DNA of 64,000 bases, taken from positions 62,015 through 126,014 of the forward strand of contig JXTC01000144.1 in assembly GCA_002914845.1 (NCBI GenBank), written 5' to 3'. Numbering within the stretch: position 1 is the stretch's first letter; each line of letters starts with the position of its first letter. Origin of the DNA: Trema orientale. Taxonomy: Eukaryota > Streptophyta > Magnoliopsida > Rosales > Cannabaceae. Under the pieces are notes generated by a model. It ran no database searches, was not told the DNA's origin, and saw only the letters and a program-made list of their open reading frames with translations. The translations under genes were made by a program, and so were the position numbers. Shown here one piece after another: positions 49,365 through 61,149 of this stretch.

Positions 49365-51330
49365 ATTATTCAAATACAGAAGATTTCAAAATCATTATTG
49401 ATTTTTTCCCCCCTAAAAAAAAGATCCAATTTCGTTATTTTTTTTATGAATTAAGTTGGCAGTAGTGGAGAAAGATTTTGCGTCGTTTACCTCAACAAAT
49501 CTTGAGGTACATTTTGGTGACGAAGCTGAACTTGGCACTGTAGATTATGAATCATCTCTTAGCAAGGTGACAAAAGCGGAAGGGGGGAAAAGAAAAAATC
49601 AGTCTTATAGGATTTGTTTGTCGATACGTATATATATTTTTTACAGTAAAATTAATGGTGAATTTATCTTATGTTATTTGAGCAATTCTCCTTCATTAAT
49701 TTAATTTTAAAAAACTAAAAACATAAATTTTGACGAGCAAGTTCTCAATATTGCGACTACCATATTTTTAGGAAAGACCCTCATCAAATTCTCATAAAAT
49801 TTTAGAAAATCTATCAAGGCAACACCAAGAAGTTTTTTGGTGACAAATGTATAAGAAAACCAGCAAGTGTTGGTGTGGTTCTAGAATCTAGATATGATTT
49901 TCTTCTATGTTTTTATGTATCAAAATTGCTGTTATAATTCCGTGCCAAGAGATGTCAGAAAAGATCTTATTCATAACTTTAATTTCTTCGCTCTCGTTTT
50001 CCTCACTATTCCAGGTCACGCCTAAATAAATAACAAATCACCAAAATTTCAAATCCAAGTAAGGACATAAGACAAATAGCAATTCAACTCGTAACCTCTG
50101 TACCCAAAATTATCACAATTCCCTTGACTACTCAAATTATGCATAATTTTAGGAAATAAAATAAAAAATAAAAACACTTCTAAAATTCAGCATACACCTA
50201 AAAATTATGAATTATTCAATTTCAATCCAACGTTTCTGGCTTAAAACCATGAGAAAGAAAATGATGGAAACTGAAGACAATTTTCCATTTTAAGTTAGTG
50301 ATTTTTGTAAGTACTTAATAATATAACACAAATTAAGGAGCAAAATATGCAAGTTTTTGAAGGTCAATAATAATAATAATAATAAGCCTTTCAAAAATAA
50401 AAAAATAAAAAAATAAGGAGAAGTAGTCCCAACCAATATCTCCACCGAAATATTAGGCTTAGGATCGATTTAGAAAGGTCAGACCAACTGACTAAGGTAC
50501 AAGACGTGGGTCCAACAGCAGCTGTATATGTACCAAACTTTTGGCATTATCACTACACTCTTTAGAAGTTTGTGGACAATTTATTTTGATCTTTCTCTAA
50601 GTTCAACTTCAACTTCAACTCAATTAGCATTCACGATTCTGTTCCATCTAACACAAAATAGTAAATAGGACCAATTTCCTTGTTCACGGGACTTGATGGT
50701 AATACTAATTTCGTAACAAATTAACTATACAGAGGGGACAAATGCAATACGAAAAAAATTCGAAAGAATTATAGAAACCGAAATTCATGGAGAGGTAACC
50801 AAAATTATCAGTGTCAAGTATGCAGCCAATTAAAAATAACATTTTCAAAAGGGGTCATATTTTTCAAAACTCTTTGTAAAATAATATTTTCAAGTTAGCA
50901 TTCAACCATGTCGGGAGAAATTATAAATAAAAATGTCAATTTTGGGAAGAGTTTTAAAATGTGTCATTTATCTAAAAGATACTTTCTAAATGTTTAGTTT
51001 TTGGGGGGACTTATAACAAAATGATTGAATTTTGGACTCAATTTAAATAAATGTCAATTTTTCAAAGTAAAATGTCTAGTATATACGTTTATATACTAAG
51101 TGTAAAATATTATATACCAAACATAAAAATTTATATACTCAATACCTTTTGGTACATTAATTGAAATTGATAGATAAGTATATCTACCAAGTCTAAAAAT
51201 ATATATATTTAGACATTTAGCTATAAAATTTAAAAAGTGAACATCACTTAATCAAATTTAAAATATTTGTCATCCACCTAAATTTCTCTAGTTTTTTGAT
51301 GGATTTCTAGCATTTTACCTATAAAAACCA
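49365..51330. other. AT-rich spacer, nothing recognised
   Basis: An 82-codon ORF at 49456-49704 has no family resemblance. (TAA)n tract near 50368-50385. No gene is supported. Confidence 0.5.
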
Positions 51331-51334
51331 AAAG

Positions 51335-51620
51335 GAATTACAAAAATACGGAGTTCTGTATTTTTTTTCGTATGGTTTTTATTAGAAATTTAAAAAAGTT
51401 TTTAGAAAAATACCATTTTTAAAATGGTTACTAGTTACTAGTTTCTTAAAATTAGCTACCAATTTCCAGTTATAAACCAGTTATAAATATTTTTTTGTTA
51501 CTAGTTACCAATATTTGAAAACTAATTAGTGGTTATTAGTTACTATTTTAAAAAATGACATTATTCTAACAAAAACCATATCGGATCTAACAAAAAAATT
51601 CCACCGTATTTTTGTGATTC
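51335..51620. mobile_element. Fold-back MITE, 286 bp
   Basis: Left end gaattacaaaaatacgg pairs with gaatcacaaaaatacgg as complement of the right. A second arm block (atggtttttattaga against atggtttttgttaga) follows. The centre is built of 'ttactagttac' repeats. No target duplication is readable. Confidence 0.7.
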
Positions 51621-51989
51621 TATTTTTTTTTTTAATGAAATGTAATTTTCACTTTTTTTGATTTCTCTGAATTCAATGCCCTCCTGTCGGATGAATATAG
51701 TTTTTTACGTGGCCAGTCAAAGGGTTATATCCAAATCGATGATTAGTTAAGATATGCCTTCTTGCTCTTTGTGAGGAATCATTCTGAGGTCAAAGAAATG
51801 CTTCTGCAAAATTGAGGCTAATAATATGGAAACTACTTGCTGACTAGAGAGACTAAAAAGTAATGTAGTGGGAACTTTGGCCTTAGTCTTGTTGATCAAT
51901 CACGTATATGTGATGATATCTGCCAAATCTACGCTCTAATAGTCTACTCTCCCTTGAGGTTACCAAAAATCCAGGAGATAATTACATTT

Positions 51990-52112
51990 AAGGACAAATA
52001 ACTACAACCATTTACATTGTCCTCAATCTCTAGTGAAGGAACAACCATTTATGACCAAATAACTACAACCATTTGCATTGTCCTCAGCCTGGAGTGTCTC
52101 CCATCAAACTTA
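51990..52112. repeat. Tandem duplication, period about 61 bp
   Basis: The block 'aaataactacaaccattt.cattgtcctca' occurs at about 51995 and 52056, with small differences. No coding content. Confidence 0.8.
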
Positions 52113-54150
52113 ATATTTGATGTTCTCAATTTCGCATAGTCCATCCAAACGTCCTCCTACAGAGTAATGTAATTTGGAGTATTTTGGTGCGAGTCCAGAG
52201 TTTTGCAAGGTCTCTAAATGGATTAATCCTAACAGTTGTTGACGATATTACGGACTGTACTGTTAGATTTGTATATAGAAAAAAATTTATACCTTTTGTT
52301 TTTTTGACCGTTTCTATTGGGATAATTTTTCATCGAAAACATGCAAAAGAAGGATAATTTTGTTACCATCTACAAATCTAATGGCGTAACTTTGTTACAC
52401 CAGCAAATATATTGATCAATCCAAAGATACATGCAAAATACATGGGACACAATCGCATTATTCACAATAAGTTTAAAAATTAACATCTGGTTGTTTATAA
52501 ACAATAATCTTATAATTTATAGGAAGACGACAATTTTCTGCGTTGTGTAATGTCTATTACATGACGGCTATGGCATATGATATGGACATGGAGAAATTAA
52601 TCTTAAAATTGTGTTATGTTTGATCTTATATGTTATGTACATATGTACATAAGTTTATCTTCTAGGGAAAAAATAAAGACAAATGAACTTATATTTTTCA
52701 GTTTGATGCCATAAAAAGCATACTTTTTTAAAGAAAAAGAGAAAAAAAAACCAGTCCCATTTATCATTTATTGATGATAGTCATTGATAAAGCTATATAG
52801 TTAACCTCAAAAAATTGTTGTAACTTATAATAGTTCCTTTAAACTAGTGGAAAGAGCAATAGGAACATACGCTTCTTTTCTTTCTCCATAATTTAATAAC
52901 ACAGTGTTCTTATTTGCTTTCGTGATCATGTACCATAAAAGAGTCATTTGAATCAATATGTTCTGAAGCTACACTGTTCAACACCAGCAATAGCAATTAA
53001 AGTCCGCATAACCCTTGTTTCATAAGCAAAATGCTAAGTAGTATACCAGTCTTGGTGGCAAGTATGTATATGACATCGTATTAAAGTTTTGGGCAAGGGA
53101 GATCCAATTATTACAACAACGTTGAAAATCATAGCTTCACTCGTCAGTTATTCACCAATTTTCTTGCTCGTTAATGCTGCTATTAACGTAGTAACAGAAG
53201 CATATATATATATATATATATACGTGTGTGTGTGTGTGTGTATCTATAACTTTGACCAAGAAGAAGGCGAGAAATGGGCAGGTTCTTAAAACTTCAAAAT
53301 TCTGAAGAATGCCCGCTATAGAGGCAGATAAATAATACTAGCGAGTCAGATGCAGATATCAAGTACCATAAATGCACCATATTAACTCGAACTTTACTGT
53401 ATGCATGAGTCCATGATTCCCCATGTCTTAAAAGAAAATAAGGAAGATGTTTTTATTGCAAATATGGGGCTTTTGACAGCGTTTGAAGTGTCTGTGTTAA
53501 ATAAGCAGATCTAACATATATGGGACCACAGGTGAACCTGCTATTAAGCTCCTGTACAGACTTCAATTATTCAGGTTTCTCCTATGGTAAAGGTAAAGTC
53601 CCTACCTAACACTGAAGTAACACATTCAATGTGCTCTATTTAAGTTTTGATGATATGCAGTACGAACAAAAGATAATAATAATGCATCATAGAAAATTTA
53701 TTAACTCTATTTCACTGCATCTCTCATATGTAGAGACAATATATTGGTTAAGACAGCCCAACTGTTCAACGACCAAAACGGACCTTGGTTCTGTCAATAT
53801 TTTCCTTTTACCTCAGTGAAAACTAAGCATGGATATCCTGGTCCATGTTCACCAGGGATAAAAAGAGGAATCTCAAGCGCTTTGGAACAATCATATATAA
53901 ATGCAAATTGAAATAAGTGGAAAAATGGGTTAAAAGAGACTTAGGGGAAATAAATTACTATGAAAAATAAATGTAGAACAACATACAGTTTGGCGGAACA
54001 TTCACCACCTGTTCAACAGTAACCTATCAACTTTCGCAAATCTGAGTACGTAAAAATGAATTATGACCAAAAAAAAAAAAAAAATTGTGATAAATTTTAA
54101 GTGATCCACCAAGTGATTTAAAGGAATGAATCCGCTGACCTAAATTACTC
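52113..54150. other. Spacer with (TA)n(GT)n microsatellite
   Basis: A compound (TA)n(GT)n microsatellite lies at 53201-53242. No gene is supported. The right part is the 3' flank of the transporter gene. Confidence 0.55.
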
Positions 54151-54221
54151 GACTTTTCTTCTTCTTCTATTTTTTTTTTCCACGTTTTGTCTTATTGTTT
54201 TCTTGAACCTTTTGTTGAATT

Positions 54222-57200
54222 CTATGCCTTTTCATCTTGGTCAGAGGATTCTAGTAAGCCATCGTGTTTTTGGGATTTGGTTGTGGGAAGTGAATAGCTA
54301 CGACGTTCTTTCCCTCCTGGCTTGGATGAGGCATTGCCATACCAGATCATTCCCAAAATTGCGATGATCATACCTAAGACTACATGTAAATTAAGACCCT
54401 CCTTCCCAAAGAATATGAAACCTAAGATCAGGACCAGAATAGTCTTCATATGACCAAGAACCTGGAAAGATACGGCAGTAAATCTGCCGATACAGATGAA
54501 TTGGCTAAGGTTGGTCCCAACAGCAATGGTGCAGGATAAGATAATGAATAGCTGCAGACAACAAAGAGTGGCCTGGATCAGTAATAGCCATCATAACTGT
54601 AAGAAAATGTTTATGCATACAAAAATTTTAACATGCAAATGTCAGTCTGAGTAGGCCCATCCTCCAATGGTCCATGCAACAGAAAAAGAGCTTGATCCAT
54701 TTTGCTTCTTCATAAGTGAATAATTGATAAAAGAAACAGTTTCTCAATTCCAAATATAAGACACACAGTGGACAATCTTTGAGTTTAAATGTGTCACATA
54801 ACATGTTTTTGTAGCATGTATATCAAAAGCATATAAATGTCTAAAAAGAAAATAGTTGAGGACTCATCTCAATCCTGTATATGCTCAACAAGCTAAAAAA
54901 CAAGTTAATAAATAAATGTAGAGGACATGTGAAATGTTGCAGGGTCCTTTTCTCCGTGTTTTTCATGCATACATTTCAATTTGTATAAAGCAATTCAATT
55001 TCCCAGGCATATGTCTATTTCACTTGGGCACAAGGACTTAGAAAAACTTTCCGAAAACCTTCTTAAGGCTACATAATGTTTCATTATCAAATTATCACCA
55101 TTTCTCTTCCATAAAAACAGTTAATCAGTTTTTGCACATGTTTTCATATAAAAAATGGCAGAATACAAGGTTGATCTGCCTATTTGGCTCTCTGATTGCT
55201 AGATCAGTCAAGAATGCAGTGTCGAGGCAAAGTTTTAAGTAGGTGGCCCCTGAAAAGTTCTCCTAAGTGTTCATTGAAATGCTAGTATGTTGTGGCTCAA
55301 GTAAAAGGGCTAAAATGTCTCATAGTTGACTGTTTTTCTGTTGATCTGAATTATTTGGTAGTAAGAATTTGAAGAGTGTTTGATGGAAAGAATTCAATTG
55401 AAGGTGCTAAGGCTCTAACGGAGAGAATTTGTCACTGATAACCATTATGACCTCTTATTTGTCACTGATAATCACTATGACCTCTCCATTTAGAGAATTA
55501 GAAGATACTTCAGTTTTCTTTATTCTTTTACACTGGGATGGTATTTTGTCATTCGGTTCTATTTTTGATGGAGCATTTGTTGTTCTCCTCCATCTATTGT
55601 ATGCTTTCTTCTTCTTTTTCCAATAAATTGTCTTTTCTTATTATTATTATTATTTTGTAAAAAAGAGAGTTTTACAGCCAATAAATTGTCTTTTATTATT
55701 ATTTTGTAAAAAAGAGAGTTTTACAGCCAATCAAACATCACATTATCAATCATGTCACATTAAGACACAGCCAAATCCAAGATGTGGGCAGACTGATGCT
55801 AAAATACAAGTAAAAATGTTTGTTTCCAGTTCACACAGATGTAAGCACACAGACAAATTATCAGGTGGTGGGCTGAAAAGCGAGTTCAAAAATTTAAAAT
55901 AAAAAAGTAACCATGCCAATCGGAATTTAATCTGCAATATAAACTTACCACAGAGGTTGTAGCATAGTTATAAGCATCTACTCTTTTACTTGTCAACCAG
56001 TAGTCCACGAAGGGCCCTAAAACCAGCAATGATGCAGCTTGTGCTGGAGCAGTGTGCCCCAGTAAGTTGAATGATCCAAGAGAATACTTACGTTGAAGAA
56101 AATGTACATACTGCACAAACATAAAGATCAAAGAGCGAATAGTTAAGATACTAAATAAATCAACCTAATCAAGCTTCCCTTGATTAGTAATAAGTCTAGA
56201 ATTCAGCTCTAAACATGAGTTGAAGCACCCAATTGATATGATAAATGAAAGGCCAAAACCATTTCGAATCCCATTTAATATGTTTGTCCGTTGGTCCCAA
56301 CTGGTACAATTACTTATTCTAAACCAATTTGAACTATATATACCAAAATGAAGATTACACTAACAACCGAAATCAGTTTCCATATCCCAGAACTAACTTT
56401 ATGACCCAAAAGATTACGTAGTGTAAAACCTTTATGTAAGACCGGTATTTGATTACGGGGAACTTACATACTGCTGCAGCGAAGTGCTCCAAACTGCCAC
56501 TAAAGCAGCAATAAAACCCTTTGCATTGACGCTTACATCGGTAACAGTACAAACTGCAACACCTAGGAAAACAAGTGCAATGCTAAGCTTTGTATCCCTC
56601 GAGTATCGCACATGGTCCAAGACAACTTCCAGAAAACAAGATACTGGGATCATACTCAGCTTAGCGATCTGAAATATATTATAAAAGGAAGAACATGTAA
56701 ACAATAATATATGAAGACTATCACAAAGAGAGAAATTCAATTGCGCCATACCAGAACTCACCTGATAGAATCCCACAGAATTCCACATCAAACTCACATT
56801 CATTCCAACAATAGAGAAATTTGCAAATAAAACAAATTTCAATAGATCAGACAATGGCAGATGAGAGGGCTGAATATATCCCAGCCACTTTAGAATATAT
56901 GTCAACAAGGTTGTTGTTGCAAAATGCAAACCTGTTAATGTTGTAGCTGCATTCATTGCAAACAATGTCAGGTTTCATCTCAAGTAGCCAAAAGTTATTC
57001 TCCACCAAAGCAACAATGTCGTAATAAGGATCTATCATCATCACAACTGCCTAATAAAAAGCTATGATAACTCAATTCATAGCCATTGTTGACTCCAAAA
57101 AGAAAAAGAAATTCTGGAAGTCTAGTTTTTTTTCCGTATATTTCTACAATTCATTAAAGCCTCATGATATCTTGACTAGATGATGTTTAAGTAATCATTG

Positions 57201-57999
57201 CGTAATTTTTCAGTTCCACATACTCACAAAGATGTTTAATTAGAAAAGGTAATTATAAAAACCAAACTGACACAACTGATACATGGACATCTCTCTCTCT
57301 CTCTTAAAAGCCTTGTTTCAGTAAAATTCAAGTCCTTGATACAATTGAGGGAAGCAATTAAAAGAATGAAGAAGTAAAATCACACCTCAAATTACGTACT
57401 ATTTCTTTGACCTACCCAAACCACTTATTCCTGGTATCCTTTCTTGCCAAATAAATCTTCCTTTAAATAAGGATTCTTTTATTCTATCCTCCTTTAGTTG
57501 GTACAATCGGGAAGTTTTTTATTCCTGGAGATGAGTATCAATGAAAGTTGCTGCTCCAGAACTAGTCCCTCATGTTTAACTATTTCTCTGGACATTATAC
57601 ACTAAAGAAAATAAAATCTAAGACAAGGATGGTTATCTAAATCTAAGACAAAGGTGGTTACATTTTAACATGATTTGAAACCAAAATCCAATACTGAACT
57701 GCATAATCATAATTCACAGGAAAATATATCATCTTCTCTACAGCACCATTTCATTTGATTTATAGGAAAAATAAACCTCATCTAAGAAACTAAGGAAGAT
57801 ATAACATTAAGCATGTAATTTATTAGATATCATTCTGAAACACAACCAGGGAAGCCAGAAGAAACATACCAAAGCTGAAACCATATGTAGCCATAAGAGC
57901 TTTATTGACCATAATAATTCCAACGGATGTCACCACATTGAACATCCATGATGCCGCATCAAGGGTCGTCTTCCTATCAGCCTTGCCCGCTGAAGACAT
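54222..57999 (-). CDS. UDP-rhamnose/UDP-galactose transporter, URGT4/5/6 type
   Basis: Five coding exons on the minus strand: 57999-57870, 56946-56762, 56668-56468, 56110-55949 and 54551-54222. Each junction has GT and AG, and the joined frame is open with 335 residues, the size of Arabidopsis URGT6. The protein begins [20 protein letters not shown] and reads through [86 protein letters not shown] and [14 protein letters not shown]. These are the signature blocks of the NST-KT/URGT subfamily (TPT/EamA fold, about ten membrane helices). Members exchange UDP-rhamnose or UDP-galactose for UMP in the Golgi membrane, supplying pectin and glycan synthesis. The exact paralogue (4, 5 or 6) cannot be told here. 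The start is supported by family alignment and the upstream stop. Introns are 923, 93, 357 and 1397 bp. Confidence 0.94.
55428..55735. repeat. Two tandem duplications inside transporter intron 4
   Basis: 'ttgtcactgataa.cactatgacct' type units (about 30 bp) are repeated at 55428-55488. A 55-60 bp unit ('ccaataaattgtctttt...gttttacag') is repeated at about 55620-55735, with different numbers of ATT triplets. They lie within the 1397-bp intron and away from both splice sites. Confidence 0.85.
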
Positions 58000-58082
58000 T
58001 TTTATCTATGGCTTCTAATGTATGATGTATCACCGGACTCTTCACTGCTCAGTCTTCATAAAACCAAGATTATGCTTGATTA

Positions 58083-58914
58083 TTAAAAGCCGATAATTTT
58101 CCCTGTATAGGGGGAAAAAAATTTACATTTTTTTTTGCAAAGAGATTCAACAAGAAGCACATGAATAATCAGAATCATAACCAAATTTCATAAAAAAAAA
58201 ATTAAAAGTCAAGATTTAATGATAATGCCCAATGGCCAATGCAATTTAAATTCACAACTAGATACAATCTTACAAAATTATCATAAATTTAGGCACCCGA
58301 TGGTGAATAACAGCTGAATTAACCATGGTTGCATCAGTTTTCGACACTAATATATCTTAAAAATTCACTTGAACGTTTTAATTTATGCAACACAATCACG
58401 TAACACAACATGCCCACTTTATATTTCGATAAATTAAATTAAATACGAAAAAGAAAAAAAGAAAAAAAAAAACTCGAAACAGATTCTGGATTTGGATTCT
58501 CCACTAAGTTCCCACCAAAGTAGAACAAATTCCACCAAAAAAACAACGAGACAAGAACTAAAAGATCAGGGCTGAGAAAATTAGAAAAACGTTGATTTGA
58601 ATCTGAATTACGATGTTCCCAATATAGATCCATCAAATCTAAACAAAATCCACAACAAAATAACGAAATGAAAAGTCAATTTATCATGTAGAAATGAATC
58701 AGAGATCAATTCCTTCGAAATCCAAATAACACAATTTGGTGATGATTCTAACAGTTTCAATTTTCCCGGAAAAACGAGCTAATTTTCATACCAAAGTTGA
58801 AGATTGAGATTTGAGAGAGAAGAGAAAAAGAAAAGAAAAGCACAGACCTTGAAACCCAGAGGAGGAGGAGAGCTCGATAACGGTTATGGAATTCAAATGC
58901 CGCGTCGGAGCCAT
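58083..58914 (-). promoter_or_regulatory. Transporter leader: 28-codon upstream ORF split by a 5' UTR intron
   Basis: An ATG at 58914 opens a frame (MAPTRHLNSITVIELSSSSG, then FQ) that reaches a donor-like site at 58848/58847 (aag|gtctgt). A good acceptor with a pyrimidine tract lies at 58103 (tatacag). Joining the two gives 28 codons ending at TAA 58085-58083, 84 bases before the main ATG at 57999. A second tiny upstream ATG frame (MKTEQ) lies between. The 745-bp intron and transcript start are inferred from splice signals and spacing, not from expression data. Upstream ORFs usually lower translation of the main frame. Confidence 0.5.
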
Positions 58915-59040
58915 TAAAGAGAGAAAATATAGAGAGAGAGAGAAAGAGACGTAGAAACTGCGAAAGAGAAACGAGCCCAACGTTCCTTTCTTCTTCTTCT
59001 TCTTTTTTTTTTCTTTTCTTATTTTTTTTAAAAGTAATAA
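58915..59040 (-). promoter_or_regulatory. Probable proximal promoter / leader start of the transporter gene
   Basis: Read on the minus strand, pyrimidine-rich DNA (tctctctctctctatattttctctc) stands just before the leader ATG, in the style of plant core promoters with Y-patches. No firm TATA box is placed. Confidence 0.35.
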
Positions 59041-59044
59041 AATA

Positions 59045-60149
59045 TTAACAATAATAAGAACTAAGAAGTGAAATAAAAAATTCTTAAAATGTTTTATTAA
59101 GGGTTTGTGAATTTCATTATTGCGCATAATAATTATTATCAAATTTTTCTTAAGTTTTTAAGTCCTTGATCTACGGAGTTGAAATGTTTTATGCCAAATC
59201 AATTGTGTATAGATCTATCTCGTGGGGACTTTAATTCATATTTTGTTTTTGTACTGACTATAATTTTGTGTACCTAGTAATAATTTGGTTTGTTGTTTTT
59301 GCTATTAGAGAGTCTATGAGGCAATAGAATTTTATTAGAGAATTTATTAGAAAGTATATATTTCTTTTGATTAATGTAACACAAATTACACATAAAATTC
59401 ATACCCATTGACCTGATATAAATTTTAACTACTCATATATATGGTGTGGTCTTATTTTGAAAAAAACACAAATAGTTAAAATAGATCCGTATGAACTTTC
59501 ATAAGTTTTTTTAATCATAATTTGGGTGTCCCGTGTATTACCCATTTCTTTTAGGTTCAATCTCGTTAGTATAGTAATCAATCATTAATCAATAATCTTT
59601 TAAGAGCATTTTATTAAATACTCATATATTATTGGATACCGAAGAAAAATCATAATGAGAATTTATTCCGTGTTCATTTTTTTCTTATTGACTATTTATC
59701 ATAAATGTCCATTCATCGTAGACCTCCAAAACAAAATGAATGTAATTCATCAAAATCTAAGCCTAATTATCTACCAAAATTTTAAAATCAAATCGTATGA
59801 TAAGTGAATTGTCATTTGTCAAATAGTACATCTGTCTTAAGATTTAGTGAGAAAATAAAACTTTTTTTTTTAGGTCCTCCTTTTGACTTTTTTTTTTCTT
59901 ATTTTTTTTTAAAAAAAACCTCTTTCTTTCTTTCTTATCTTTTTCCCTCCCATTCCTTCTCTCTCTCTCTCTCTCCTTTTTTTTTTTTTTGAATACTTGT
60001 CCTTCCGGAACCCTTCAATCTTAATTGACGGCCAATCCTCGTGGGAGCAAACCATGAACCTAACAACTCAACTGACCCCTCATTGTTCCTGCCATCCCAG
60101 TTTGATATATGCTAGAGTCAACGGGCATGAAAACACAGATTTCACAGAC
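59045..60149. other. Spacer between transporter gene and tRNA-synthetase fragment
   Basis: AT-rich, with pyrimidine runs at about 59950-59995. At 60000-60149 the DNA is more complex and may be the start of the intron after the last synthetase exon. No following synthetase exon is found here. Confidence 0.5.
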
Positions 60150-60275
60150 CTTCTCAAATCTTTCAGGAAGGATTTTCAAATCTCCTTTTTCCACAGCTTG
60201 AAGGGCGTTCTCTGCTAAGGGCTCCATGGTTACAAACCATTGCTTGCTTACTAGTGGTTCAATCACCTAATACAT

Positions 60276-60322
60276 CAAAAAAAAAAAAAAAAAACATAAC
60301 AAAACAAAAACAAAAACAAAAA

Positions 60323-60354
<32 letters not shown>

Positions 60355-60390
60355 CACAAAAAAAAAAAAAAAAAAAACAAAAACAAAATG
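60276..60390. repeat. A-rich low-complexity tract
   Basis: About 110 bp of A with scattered C, within the intron of the synthetase fragment. On the gene strand it is a T-rich tract before the acceptor of the third exon. Confidence 0.9.
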
Positions 60391-60601
60391 TCGGTAAGAG
60401 CAATAAGAAAATTCCATATGGTTGAGGTATTTCATCAAACTATATTTGAATGAATTCTCAGTAAAACAGAACAAACTCACTTCTCCACCACGCTGGGATC
60501 TGGGCACTCGTAAAGTGTGCGGCTCCTTTTTCACAGCTAGAGCTGTCTCTTCCAGATCCGCCCATAGTTTCTTCCGAGCCTCAAACCGATCAAGCCCACT
60601 A

Positions 60602-60710
60602 ACGTTATCAGAGTATCATTCCCAAATTAGAGACAACATAACACAAACAGGTGTATACGTTATCAGAGTATCATTCCCAAATTAGAGACAACATAACACA
60701 AACAGGTGTA
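60602..60710. repeat. Perfect 55-bp tandem duplication
   Basis: The unit acgttatcagagtatcattc... occupies 60602-60656 and 60657-60710 with no mismatch. It lies just upstream of the second synthetase exon on the gene strand, so the acceptor 'ttag' region is duplicated in part. Confidence 0.92.
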
Positions 60711-61026
60711 CTCAATATAATCCCGTACAAATACATAACAAGCCTGAAAAATAAACACAAAAACAAAAAAAAAATACCAGTACAGTCCGGCAACATTGTT
60801 AAGCGTTCCATCCTTGTTCATCACATTAAGTATCGGAAGACCAAGCTTTCTAGCAAGATTATAATCATTATGATCATGTCCCGGACTTATCTTCAACACA
60901 CCAGTCCCAAAATCTTTGTCAACAAGCTGCCAAACAACAATAATCAGTTAATAATATCAGGTGATTTATCTATTACTTTAGTGAAACCTTGTGAGTAATA
61001 CAATTGCAAAAATACGACGAGGCGTT

Positions 61027-61100
61027 TTCACTATGAAACTCAACAAAGCTTTAGAAAGGTATTTTCACAATGAAACTCATCAAAGCTTTAAAAAAATGTG
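61027..61100. repeat. Tandem duplication, period about 37 bp
   Basis: 'ttttcactatgaaactcaac' recurs as 'tttcacaatgaaactcatca', each followed by 'aaagcttta'. It lies next to the synthetase fragment. Confidence 0.75.
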
Positions 61101-61145
61101 GGTAAGCTAACATAAGTCCTTCTTTGACAAGAGAAACAGGTACTT

Positions 61146-61146
61146 N
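61146..61146. other. Undetermined base in the assembly
   Basis: A single n, followed by a run of about 16 T. It may mark an uncertain homopolymer or a joined gap. Confidence 0.95.
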
Positions 61147-61149
61147 TTT

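Larger units (their letters stand above)
60150..60926 (-). pseudogene. Three-exon fragment of a valyl-tRNA synthetase gene
   Basis: Minus-strand exons 60926-60778, 60598-60481 and 60266-60150 join in one open frame of 128 codons, with GT and AG at each boundary. They read DKDFGTGVLKISPGHDHNDY, ARKLGLPILNVMNKDGTLNN, GLDRFEARKKLW, KKEPHTLRVPRSQRGGE and [20 protein letters not shown], all typical of plant ValRS. This is the end of the CP1 editing domain (with its HDHNDY motif) and the return to the catalytic core. The full enzyme charges tRNA-Val and has about 1000 residues. The exon that should follow, with the NIKDWCISRQ and WWGHRIP motifs, is absent to the left, where another gene begins. Upstream exons are not seen up to 64000. 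One junction codon gives Cys where the family has Ser. I read it as a captured or broken gene piece. Confidence 0.85.

Noticed and set aside
58786..59142. 118-codon minus ORF starting upstream of the transporter leader
   Set aside because: Only the piece from Met 58914 has leader character; the rest is poly-lysine and intron sequence.
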